Translations under genes and position numbers: made by a program
Origin: Chelatococcus sp. YT9
Lineage (GTDB): Bacteria > Pseudomonadota > Alphaproteobacteria > Rhizobiales > Beijerinckiaceae
DNA: 64,000 nt
Direction: 5' to 3'
Assembly: GCF_018398315.1 (NCBI RefSeq)
Contig: NZ_JAHBRW010000002.1
Location: 46,637 to 110,636 of the forward strand
Shown here: in pieces, positions 27,993 through 35,865 of the stretch
How positions within the stretch are numbered: the first letter of the stretch is position 1
How the letters are laid out: each line of letters starts with the position of its first letter
Notes under the pieces: generated by a model
What the model saw: the letters and a program-made list of their open reading frames with translations, nothing else
What the model was told of the DNA's origin: nothing
Database searches by the model: none

Positions 27993-28982
27993 TTACATCT
28001 GGGCGCCGATGATGGCACGAACCTTGTCCAGCAGCCCGGGGCTCCAGTCCTTATAGTCCTTGTAGATCGGCATGACGGCAGCCTTGTAGCCTTCTATGTC
28101 GGGCGTGACGAAGGTCGCGCCGGCCTTCTGCATCTGCGCCTGCAACTCGCCCTGACGATCTGCGCCCTGCTTGCTGTAGCGCTCGCCGCCAGCCAGCATT
28201 TCCTCGATCAGGATTGTGCGCTGGTCAGCGGGGAGGCTGTCGAACACCGTCTTGTTCATCATCAGCCCAAGCACCTGCTTGACATGCCCGGTCTTGGTGA
28301 TGAAGGGCGCGGGCTCGTAGAGTTTGGAACTGTAGATCGAACCCGTTGGGCCCTCGGCCGCGTCAACCACCCCCTGTTGAAGGGCGCTGTAAACCTCGGC
28401 GAAATCGAGCGTCACGGGCGAGACGCCAAGGGCTTTGAACGAATCGATGTAGATCGGGATCGGTGCGAGACGGAACTTCACGTGAGCGAGGTCGCTAACC
28501 TTCGGATAGCCCTTGCGACCTACAATGTGGCGATCGCCGAAGAACCAGTTGAAGGCGAGCATCTTCACGCCGTTCTTCTCACCTTGGGCGAGCCAGCTCT
28601 TGGCCAGATCTGATTTGAGCACCTTCGTCACTTCTTCGTAGTCCTTGAAGACGAAAGGTGCTGAGAGAATGCCGACGTCCTTGCTCGCGTAGCTGGCGAA
28701 ATAGCCGGAATCGACGATCGTGATGATGGGTGCACCCATCTTCACCTGCTCGTGCACATCACGCTCGCTGCCCAGCTGCCCGCCAGGGAAGAGCTCCAGC
28801 ACCAGCTTGCCACCTGTGCGCTCCTTCACCCGCGTGGCGACCTCCTGCAGAATGACGTTCTGCAGCTCGGCCGCCGCCTGTCCGGTGCCGATGCGCAGAA
28901 CCGTCTGCGCCTGGGCTGGCGCGGCCATTGCGAGCGCAGCCGCAGCCATGCAAACACCAACGAGTTTCTTGAATGATTTCAT
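27993..28982 (-). CDS. dctP: TRAP transporter substrate-binding protein DctP
   Basis: 329 residues from the ATG at 28982 (GGGAGGG upstream). A signal peptide ends near MAAPAQAQT (residue 25). Body motifs LELFPGGQLGSERD and VKFRLAPIPIYIDSFKALG, with the conserved arginine that binds substrate carboxylates, fit the DctP family. Periplasmic; delivers an organic acid to DctQM. The operon order is P-Q-M with a 258-bp gap between P and Q. No regulator is adjacent, so the ligand is unknown. Confidence 0.92.
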   Translation of the reverse strand: MKSFKKLVGVCMAAAALAMAAPAQAQTVLRIGTGQAAAELQNVILQEVATRVKERTGGKLVLELFPGGQLGSERDVHEQVKMGAPIITIVDSGYFASYASKDVGILSAPFVFKDYEEVTKVLKSDLAKSWLAQGEKNGVKMLAFNWFFGDRHIVGRKGYPKVSDLAHVKFRLAPIPIYIDSFKALGVSPVTLDFAEVYSALQQGVVDAAEGPTGSIYSSKLYEPAPFITKTGHVKQVLGLMMNKTVFDSLPADQRTILIEEMLAGGERYSKQGADRQGELQAQMQKAGATFVTPDIEGYKAAVMPIYKDYKDWSPGLLDKVRAIIGAQM

Positions 28983-29197
28983 GTGACCCTCCCGAATTCT
29001 TATGCAAGCGCGACCTAGCGTAAAAGCATCGTCGCAGTCTCTCTCCGCTGGCAGAAGCAACCCGCATGCCCGAGAACGGCTTGCACGAGACTTGCGGAGT
29101 GCAGACTGGTCATTGCCGGCCCTAGCGACCGATCTCATCATCTTGGGAGACTGGATCTCCGCTTACGTTCACTGTTTGCGTCGCGGCTGACGAATAC

Positions 29198-30403
29198 TTA
29201 GGCCGCAGCTTGGGCATGTGTGGCGTCCACGAGTTCCCGCATTGCCGTGAGCAACGCTGACCGCGTCGTCTCCTTTCTCAGGTAAGAACCGACATGGTGG
29301 CCGGCCTGCTTCTCAAAACGACCAAAGCCACGGAAGCGCGGACGGATCGCCGCATGCTGCAGCGTCTCTCCAACGGCAGAGAAATAGCCATTGAAGGCGC
29401 CATCGATCGTGCTGTCCCGCCAGGATGACATCGTCGCGGGCTGGCCGTGATGTCGGGCGAAAATGCCATCTTGAGTTTCATTGTGAAGCAGGAAGGCGAC
29501 ATAGGTTCTCGCAGCATCGGGATCGGTGCAATGCGCGGTTATACCGACAGCGGCGCCGCCGACCAATGTTCCTGCGCATTCCGGCGCCTCAAGCCCGGGG
29601 AAGGCTCCAAAGGCCAGGCGTCGCCGGCCGAAATCGGCCTCGCCATAGGTCGCGTAGCCGTAGGTCAGCGGACAATAGACAAGATCATCCCGGGCCGTCA
29701 TCGCGTCGTGCAAGGCGATGGAGTTGAAATGCCCGCTGTCCGGATGAGCAAAGCCGTTGACTTCATCAAGCGCATCGAGCGCCCGCGAGAACGCATCAAG
29801 ATCGAACACAAGCCCGCCTTCAGGCGTCTCCGTCCAGCGAGCACCCTGATTATGCATCAGCGTGCCTGCCGCCAGAAACCCGTGGTGATCGCCATTGGCG
29901 AGACCGAGCCACAGCCCTTGCCGGCGCGCGGCGCGGCCCAGCGCGATCACCTCCTCCCATCTCCGAGGCTCGGGACAATCCAAGGGTCTGAGCAGGTCCG
30001 GACGGAAAATCGCGTTCATGGTCGCCGCATCGACGGGGGCGCCCCAAACCTGCCCCTGCCACCGGTAGCTCCGTAACGATGGACCGGCGTAGGTCGCCTC
30101 AGCCGTGCCGCCAGGAACCCGTGCCAGCACGTCATCCAGCGGAAGGAACAGGCCGGAACCCGCAATTTCTCCGATGAACGGATGATCGAAGACGAGGAGA
30201 TCACAATCGCGGATGGCCTCAGCGAGCGGCTGATGCTCGAACGCCCTGAGATCCCGAACTGCCCATTGAACGCTCCGGCCGTGCTGGGCTTCAAATACGC
30301 GGCTTGCCTCGACAAGGGGGTTGATCGCCCGTCTGTGTCCCCACGTGATCCCTCTAAGCGGCGCGTGCGACCGGTTCGCAGATACCATGTCCGTCCCCAT
30401 CAC
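29198..30403 (-). CDS. solute-binding-protein-fold protein lacking a signal peptide
   Basis: 401 residues from a GTG at 30403 (GTGA overlap with the previous stop); an ATG at 30400 also fits. It reads as a family 1 extracellular solute-binding protein: PLVEASRVFEAQHG at the N-terminus, DLLVFDHPFIGEIAGSG, WGAPVDAATMN and a C-terminal YVAFLLHNETQDGIFARH. There is no hydrophobic signal sequence at any candidate start, so it should stay in the cytoplasm. It is the third gene of an operon with a CoA-transferase and an enoyl-CoA hydratase, with no permease. Role unknown: perhaps an intracellular ligand sensor, carrier or a recruited enzyme. Confidence 0.75.
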   Translation of the reverse strand: MMGTDMVSANRSHAPLRGITWGHRRAINPLVEASRVFEAQHGRSVQWAVRDLRAFEHQPLAEAIRDCDLLVFDHPFIGEIAGSGLFLPLDDVLARVPGGTAEATYAGPSLRSYRWQGQVWGAPVDAATMNAIFRPDLLRPLDCPEPRRWEEVIALGRAARRQGLWLGLANGDHHGFLAAGTLMHNQGARWTETPEGGLVFDLDAFSRALDALDEVNGFAHPDSGHFNSIALHDAMTARDDLVYCPLTYGYATYGEADFGRRRLAFGAFPGLEAPECAGTLVGGAAVGITAHCTDPDAARTYVAFLLHNETQDGIFARHHGQPATMSSWRDSTIDGAFNGYFSAVGETLQHAAIRPRFRGFGRFEKQAGHHVGSYLRKETTRSALLTAMRELVDATHAQAAA

Positions 30404-31155
30404 GGCGTCTTGCGCGCGTTGAACATCTGCGCACCCGCCTTGTCATTACCGGCTGCGAAGCACAGCGCCATCAGCTCGTTTTCAATCTGCAGACCCAGAT
30501 CGAGATTGCCGTTCATGCCCGCGCGCACCGCGGCTTTCGTCGCCTGGGTGGCGACAGGCGAATAACTGGCGATCTGCCGGGCAAGCTCACGGGCCCGCGG
30601 GAGTGCCGCGTCGTCGTCCACCACTTCCTCGACGAGGCCGATCCGCAGCGCTTCCTCGGCTGTGATGCGCTGACCCGTGAGCAGAATCCGCATTGCCTGT
30701 CCATAGCCGATCAAGCGAGGCAGATACTGGGAGGTCCCGCCGGCTCCCACCCAGCCGAGGCCGATTTCCGGGGAGCCGAGGATAGCACTGCGCGCGGCGA
30801 TGCGAATATCGGAGGCAACCGCGAGTTCATGCCCGCCGCCGAGAGCCCACCCGCGCAGGACCGCGATGACGGGTTGCCGAATAGCGCGGATCTGCGTGAC
30901 ATAGTCGACCCGATTGCGCCAATCCCAGAAGTCTTCGTATTCCTTGAGCGTATTGATATCGGTCCCGGCGCAGAAGGCACGCTCGCCCTCGCCTCTCAGC
31001 ACAACGACGTGGATCGAGCGCGTCTCGTTGATCTCCTGGCTCAATTCGCGCAACAGCTTGAACATCGCAGGGGTCATCGTGTTCAACTTGGCCGGTCGGT
31101 TGAGGACGAGTTCAGCGACGTGCCCGTCCTGTTCAACGTATATGTCCGCCTTCAT
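30400..31155 (-). CDS. enoyl-CoA hydratase/isomerase family protein
   Basis: 251 residues of the crotonase fold. The oxyanion-hole segments are ERAFCAGTDIN near residue 60 and ALGGGHELAVASDIRIA near 104. The active-site loop SPEIGLGWVGAGGTSQYLPRLIG follows. Four-base overlaps link it to the CoA-transferase upstream and the solute-binding-fold gene downstream. Likely hydrates or isomerises the acyl-CoA made by the transferase. Confidence 0.9.
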   Translation of the reverse strand: MKADIYVEQDGHVAELVLNRPAKLNTMTPAMFKLLRELSQEINETRSIHVVVLRGEGERAFCAGTDINTLKEYEDFWDWRNRVDYVTQIRAIRQPVIAVLRGWALGGGHELAVASDIRIAARSAILGSPEIGLGWVGAGGTSQYLPRLIGYGQAMRILLTGQRITAEEALRIGLVEEVVDDDAALPRARELARQIASYSPVATQATKAAVRAGMNGNLDLGLQIENELMALCFAAGNDKAGAQMFNARKTP

Positions 31156-32390
31156 CGGGCCGCTCCCGTGCTGTGCAGCGCCTGCCGCGCGTGCTCGTCA
31201 AAGCCGAGCTCAGCCAGCACCTCGTCGGTGTGCTCGCCGAGACGCGGCGCTGTCTTGAACGTACGCTTCTCGCCGGTGTCGATCGCCGGGGCCAGGGTGC
31301 GATACGGACCACCGGCATGGTTGATTTCCGTGACAAAGGGGCGAAACTGCTCGTGGCTTGCAAGCTCCGCGTAGCTCTGAACTGGATTGACCCAGATATC
31401 GAGCGGAGTCAGCCGGTTGATCAGCTCCTCCGTCGAATATTTGGCAACATGCCGCGCCACTAGGCCCGCCGCCTTGTCGCGCCAACGGCGACGCGCCTCG
31501 AGATCCGCGTGGGGCGGCGCTTCTTCACCGAGCCCGGCGAGCTCCGGATCTTCGAAGGCATTGGCGAGAGCCGGAAAGCGTGCCTGGGCGATCGCAAGAA
31601 AGCCGTCCGCTGTGCGGTAGATCCCGTAGGGCGGCTCCATATATACGCTGGCGAACGGCCGCTCGGAGCGCGGCGCCAGACGCCCGGTATTCAGAAAGGT
31701 GGAAATCTCCTGGATCTGGATCTCGAGCGCGGCAGCGAGCAGGGAGACTTTGAACTCACGCCCCTTTCCGGTGCGCTGGGCCTCGATGTAACCGGAAAGC
31801 GCCGCCTCCGTTGCCAAATGCGAGGCGCAGGTATCGACCATATAGACCGGCGACGGATGAGGCAGACCGTCGTCAGTACCCGCGTTGAACGCGAGACCCG
31901 AGAACGACTGCACCAGAAGGTCCTGGCCGGGCCTGTCGACCATCGGCCCCTCGTCGCCATAGCCGCTGATGGCCACATAGACGAGCTTCGGGTTGATGCG
32001 ACTGAGCGTCGCGAAATCGATGCCGAGCCTTGCGGCGACACGCGGCCGGAAATTCTGCACCAGAATGTCTGACTGGGCGACGAGCCGGTGCAAAACCTCC
32101 TGGGACGACGGCTGCTTCAGGTCGAGGCATATGCCGCGCTTGCCGCGATTGAGCATGAGGAACGCGCTCGACTCCTCACCGTGCCAATAACCGTCGATCG
32201 GCCACTGCCGTGAGAAGTCCCCGCTGGGGGACTCGATCTTGATGACGTCTGCGCCGAGATCGCTCATGCGCGACGTCGCCAATGGGCCTGCCATGGCAAT
32301 CGTCAAATCGAGCACTCTGACGCCCTCGAGGACGGAACTAGGTGAATGAGCTGCGGCCGACACGGGAACCTGCCTGGTTAAACAATCCAT
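31152..32390 (-). CDS. CaiB/BaiF (class III) CoA-transferase
   Basis: 412 residues. The N-terminal VLEGVRVLDLTIAMAGPLA and the catalytic aspartate in GQDLLVQSFSGL (about residue 165) identify family III CoA-transferases, which move CoA between carboxylic acids. The ATG at 32390 lies inside a palindromic operator. A GTG at 32363, preceded by GGCAGG, is therefore a serious alternative start and would remove nine residues. First gene of a three-gene leftward operon with a divergent GntR regulator. Confidence 0.9.
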   Translation of the reverse strand: MDCLTRQVPVSAAAHSPSSVLEGVRVLDLTIAMAGPLATSRMSDLGADVIKIESPSGDFSRQWPIDGYWHGEESSAFLMLNRGKRGICLDLKQPSSQEVLHRLVAQSDILVQNFRPRVAARLGIDFATLSRINPKLVYVAISGYGDEGPMVDRPGQDLLVQSFSGLAFNAGTDDGLPHPSPVYMVDTCASHLATEAALSGYIEAQRTGKGREFKVSLLAAALEIQIQEISTFLNTGRLAPRSERPFASVYMEPPYGIYRTADGFLAIAQARFPALANAFEDPELAGLGEEAPPHADLEARRRWRDKAAGLVARHVAKYSTEELINRLTPLDIWVNPVQSYAELASHEQFRPFVTEINHAGGPYRTLAPAIDTGEKRTFKTAPRLGEHTDEVLAELGFDEHARQALHSTGAAR

Positions 32391-32415
32391 AGATCATAAA
32401 TCATATATGATCTAT
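32389..32415. promoter_or_regulatory. candidate GntR operator, inverted repeat ATAGATCAT/ATGATCTAT
   Basis: ATAGATCAT (32389-32397) is the exact reverse complement of ATGATCTAT (32407-32415). The spacer also contains the core palindrome ATCATATATGAT (32399-32410). It lies in the divergent region between the CoA-transferase and the GntR gene. It overlaps the annotated first codon of the CoA-transferase, so either that start is wrong or the repressor blocks the transcription start directly. Confidence 0.65.
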
Positions 32416-32544
32416 GATCGCAAGCACCAAACGCGCCTCGATCCCGATTTTGTGCCGCCACGAAACGGATATGCTTCGCCGACGGCCCGTCGGATCCGTC
32501 GGCTTTTCCCTTCCGAGAATCGGGCAAAGGCTATAAAGGTCACG

Positions 32545-33246
32545 ATGATGGAGCCCATACGCGAGCCCGACTTACCCCTCTCAGCCCGCGCCGGCCGGAG
32601 TGATCTGCAGCGCTCCAATCTGGTCGACCAGATTCACGACGAGCTGCATCGGCGTATTACCGACAGGCTCATGGCCGCGGGTGAACGCATCGTCATCGAC
32701 AAGCTTGCAGCTGAATTCGGCGTGAGTCTCATTCCCGTGCGAGAGGCGCTCGCGCGCCTCAAGGTCGAGCGGCTCGTGACTCACGAATCGAACAAGGGCT
32801 ATCGTGTCGCGCCCTTTCCTGAGGGCTTCGAAATGCGCAAGCTCTTTGAGGCCCGGCTCGTCGTGGAGCTAGGGGCCCTCGAGCAGGGTTTCGATAATCT
32901 CTCCGACGCTCTTGTCGAACAGCTCGCCGCTATCAACGCCACCATTCGCAACGGCGACTATGGGCCGGAGTTTGCGAGCTTTCGGGACTTCATCGACCGC
33001 AATGCCAATTTTCACCGGCTCATCGTCGGCCTTGCGCAAAACCCGTTTATTGACGAGGCCTACAGCACGCTGGGCTATCATCAGCGGGTAGCCCAGACGC
33101 TGTTCGGGCGCGGCCCCGACAACCTCGATATGATCGTGACCGAACACGACAGCATCGTGGAGGCCCTGCGTCGACGCGATCTTGCAGCCGCGAAACAGGC
33201 GCTCGGCGATCATATTCGCCACGGGATGGACCCGTATCTGACATAA
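32545..33246 (+). CDS. GntR-family regulator, FCD subfamily
   Basis: 233 residues from paired ATGs at 32545/32548; an upstream in-frame start at 32407 lies within the operator and is improbable. The winged helix has LAAEFGVSLIPVREALARLK, the standard GntR recognition region. The C-terminal FCD domain includes DRNANFHRLIVGLAQN, with the conserved Asp/His ligand residues. Divergent from the CoA-transferase operon, which it probably controls through the palindrome upstream. Confidence 0.9.
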   Translation: MMEPIREPDLPLSARAGRSDLQRSNLVDQIHDELHRRITDRLMAAGERIVIDKLAAEFGVSLIPVREALARLKVERLVTHESNKGYRVAPFPEGFEMRKLFEARLVVELGALEQGFDNLSDALVEQLAAINATIRNGDYGPEFASFRDFIDRNANFHRLIVGLAQNPFIDEAYSTLGYHQRVAQTLFGRGPDNLDMIVTEHDSIVEALRRRDLAAAKQALGDHIRHGMDPYLT

Positions 33247-33384
33247 GCCAAGCGACACCGTCCGGCGCGAGAGGCAGTCGCATGAGCGAAGCCGCAACCA
33301 GCACTCCGTCTGCTCGCCCAACGATCGCAGCTTCGAACGCCCCGGCTCACGCGGAGCTTTCTCACCCGTGCGCATGCATTTTCT

Positions 33385-33421
33385 TTGTGACATCTCACAA
33401 ATGACTTGTGAGATGTCACAA
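33385..33421. promoter_or_regulatory. candidate operator, 16-bp perfect inverted repeat
   Basis: TTGTGACATCTCACAA (33385-33400) and TTGTGAGATGTCACAA (33406-33421) are perfect reverse complements separated by ATGAC. Each arm is itself a partial palindrome (TTGTGA/TCACAA), so two dimers could bind. The site ends 13 bp before the start of the GntR-like gene at 33435, a position suited to autorepression and control of the peptide-importer operon. It could also form an mRNA hairpin over the ribosome-binding site. Confidence 0.75.
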
Positions 33422-33434
33422 GCTGTGATGAGCT

Positions 33435-34235
33435 ATGCCCATGCTTGATCGATCCTCCCCATTTCTAACCGCGATACCGCCTGGTCCCGCCACCAAAAAC
33501 GCGGTGGCCGGGCAGGTGCTCCGCCATGCTCTGCTGACCTGTGACATCGCGCCGGGGGCGGCCTTTTCGGAGGTGGAGATCGAATTTCGATATCGGCTGG
33601 GGCGAGCCAGCATCCGTGGGGCACTCGCCGGCCTTGCCGGGGAAGGTCTCGTGACCCCGCTGCCGCGTCAGGGGTGGCGGGCCGCGCCGATCACCGTGGC
33701 GCTGATCACGAGCCTCATCGCGGCGCGGCGCCAGCTCGAGCCGATGTTGGCGAAACGCAAGCTCTCGGCTGCCGAAGTCTCTCGCCTAGATTCGCTTGTG
33801 ATGCTCGATGTCGCGCTTGCAGGGAGGGGCGACATTCAGGCCATCACGACCGCGCGCGTCACTGACCGCCAGATCATGGATGTCATCGCCCTTGAAAGCG
33901 GGGTTTTTCAACGCAAATGGCTTGCGGAAACGTGGGACCACTGCGCCCGAGTCCTGGCCTTCCTCGAAACCGGCGAATTAAAGTATCATCACGCATCGCG
34001 AGCCGATCTCGTGGCGGCCCTGCGAGCTGGTGACGCCAAGCAAGCCGGCGCTGAGCTGCTTCGCGATATCGCTGCTTTCGAGCGTTTTGTAGAACGGGCG
34101 GTGCTCAATCGCTCCGATTTCGCTTTGGGTGCTGTGGAAAAACGATCCGCACGCCGTATTCGCGACAAGTCGACATCAAATGCAACGACGAGCGTGTCAT
34201 CCATCGGGACATTGGGTTCGCCACGCAAATCTTGA
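33435..34235 (+). CDS. GntR-type regulator, divergent FCD-like
   Basis: 266 residues. The N-terminal half resembles a GntR winged helix (VLRHALLTCDIAPGAAFSE, then LGRASIRGALAGLAGEGLVT), though the usual VSRTPVREAL recognition helix has diverged to RLGRASIRGAL. The C-terminal half is helical and FCD-like (RRQLEPMLAKRKLS, later FERFVERAVLNR) but lacks an obvious His metal cluster. The last 35 residues are Ser/Arg-rich and probably disordered. It sits directly behind a perfect palindrome and just before the peptide ABC genes, the likely targets. Confidence 0.72.
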   Translation: MPMLDRSSPFLTAIPPGPATKNAVAGQVLRHALLTCDIAPGAAFSEVEIEFRYRLGRASIRGALAGLAGEGLVTPLPRQGWRAAPITVALITSLIAARRQLEPMLAKRKLSAAEVSRLDSLVMLDVALAGRGDIQAITTARVTDRQIMDVIALESGVFQRKWLAETWDHCARVLAFLETGELKYHHASRADLVAALRAGDAKQAGAELLRDIAAFERFVERAVLNRSDFALGAVEKRSARRIRDKSTSNATTSVSSIGTLGSPRKS

Positions 34236-34270
34236 GCATGACGGTCGAGCGTGTTTTGGGGAGAACTCAG

Positions 34271-35773
34271 ATGACGTCACTTAGCTCTAAAGTCGCAGCA
34301 ATTCTATTTGGACTGTCTCTTGCGTCCGCGCCAACCGCACTCTTCGCCAAAGACAGGCTGACGGTGGATCTCGTCAACGAGCCTTCCTCACTCGATCCTC
34401 AGGTGCAGTGGAACCCCGATAGCTATTACGTCTACCGCAATATCTTCGACAATCTGCTGACGCGTGACGACAAGGGCGATATTATTCCCCAGGTCGCGAC
34501 ATCCTGGAAATACCAGTCAGACACTGAGATCGAGTTTCAAATCCGCGACGACATCACCTTCCATGACGGCAAGAAACTGACCGCCGAAGATGTCGCCTTC
34601 AGCGTACAACGCATCACCGATCCGAAGTTCGGCAGCCCACAACTTGGGCAGTTCAACAAGATCATCAAGGCCGAGGCAACGAACCCAACGACGGTCAAGT
34701 TGACGACCGACGGCGCCTATCCAGCCCTGCTCGCCCAGCTCACGAAGCTGTCCATCGTGCCGAAACACGTGGTCGAGGCCGTGGGCAAGGATGCCTTCAA
34801 CCTCAAGCCCATCGGCAGCGGGCCCTACAAATTCGACAATTGGCAGCGCGGCGTCCAGGTGACGCTCACGGCCAACCCCGCCTACTGGGGTGAGAAGGGG
34901 CCCTTCCCGACCGCCGTGTTCCGGGCCGTGCCAGATGCGTCAACGCGCGTTGCCAATCTGCAGGCGGGCACCAGCGATATCGCCGTGACGCTGGATTCCG
35001 ATCTCGCGGAGCAGCTCAAGGCCTCAGCGAAAGCGAAAGTCCTTTCGGTGCTGACCGAGCGCGTCGCCTATCTTCGTCTTAACCCGACGAAGCCCCCCTT
35101 CGACAATGCGAAGGTCAGGCAGGCGGTGGCCTATGCGATAGACAAGGAGGGCCTGATCGACGGCATTCTCGGAGGTTATGACAAGCCCGTGCCGGAGATG
35201 CTGACGCCCTCGCATGTGGGCTGGGTCGCCGACATCAAGGCGCCCTCCTATGATCTCGACAAGGCCAAGGCGCTCGTCGCGGAGGCGGGTCCCGCGGCCA
35301 AGGCCGAGATCGAACTTGCGACGTCGCCGGTCTTCGACCAGCGTATCGTGCAGGCGATCCAGCAGATGCTGGCCGAGGCCGGCTTGAACGTGAAGATCAA
35401 CATGTCCGACATGGCCAATTATCTGAAGCGCGCGCAGGGCGGCCTCGACGCCACGCCAGCCCTCAGTTTTGGCCGCTGGTCGTGCTCGTGCCAGGATGCC
35501 GACGGCGTACTCTTCCCGCTGCTCCACAAGAGCAGTTCCTGGTCCGTCTATCGCAACGACAAGGCCGATGCCCTGCTCGAGGACGCCCGCGCTACGCTCG
35601 ACGAAAAAAAGCGGCTCGATGATTACCGGCAGATCCACGAAATCGTCGCCGAAGATGTGCCGCTTGCGCCGCTTTACCAGGTTGCGGCCATCTATGGCGC
35701 CGCCAAGCCTCTGCAGTGGCAGCCCTCGCCCGGCGAAAGCCTCTTCCTCAACCGCATGAGCTGGAAAGAGTAA
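34271..35773 (+). CDS. peptide/nickel-type ABC substrate-binding protein, copy 1
   Basis: 500 residues from the ATG at 34271 (GGGGAGAA upstream); a start at 34232 is possible but lacks a signal sequence. The signal peptide ends near TALFAKD. The family 5 pattern is clear: NEPSSLDPQVQWNPDS at the mature N-terminus, FHDGKKLTAEDVAFSVQR, and GSGPYKF. The extracytoplasmic protein feeds the Dpp-type permeases downstream. The next gene is a close paralogue of equal length. Confidence 0.93.
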   Translation: MTSLSSKVAAILFGLSLASAPTALFAKDRLTVDLVNEPSSLDPQVQWNPDSYYVYRNIFDNLLTRDDKGDIIPQVATSWKYQSDTEIEFQIRDDITFHDGKKLTAEDVAFSVQRITDPKFGSPQLGQFNKIIKAEATNPTTVKLTTDGAYPALLAQLTKLSIVPKHVVEAVGKDAFNLKPIGSGPYKFDNWQRGVQVTLTANPAYWGEKGPFPTAVFRAVPDASTRVANLQAGTSDIAVTLDSDLAEQLKASAKAKVLSVLTERVAYLRLNPTKPPFDNAKVRQAVAYAIDKEGLIDGILGGYDKPVPEMLTPSHVGWVADIKAPSYDLDKAKALVAEAGPAAKAEIELATSPVFDQRIVQAIQQMLAEAGLNVKINMSDMANYLKRAQGGLDATPALSFGRWSCSCQDADGVLFPLLHKSSSWSVYRNDKADALLEDARATLDEKKRLDDYRQIHEIVAEDVPLAPLYQVAAIYGAAKPLQWQPSPGESLFLNRMSWKE

Positions 35774-35865
35774 CCGAGGACCGGGGCAAGCCCTCCCCTG
35801 CTCGGCACATAACGATGGGCCTTTAAAACATACATTTTCAGATGGAACTCAATGGGAGAACGGTT

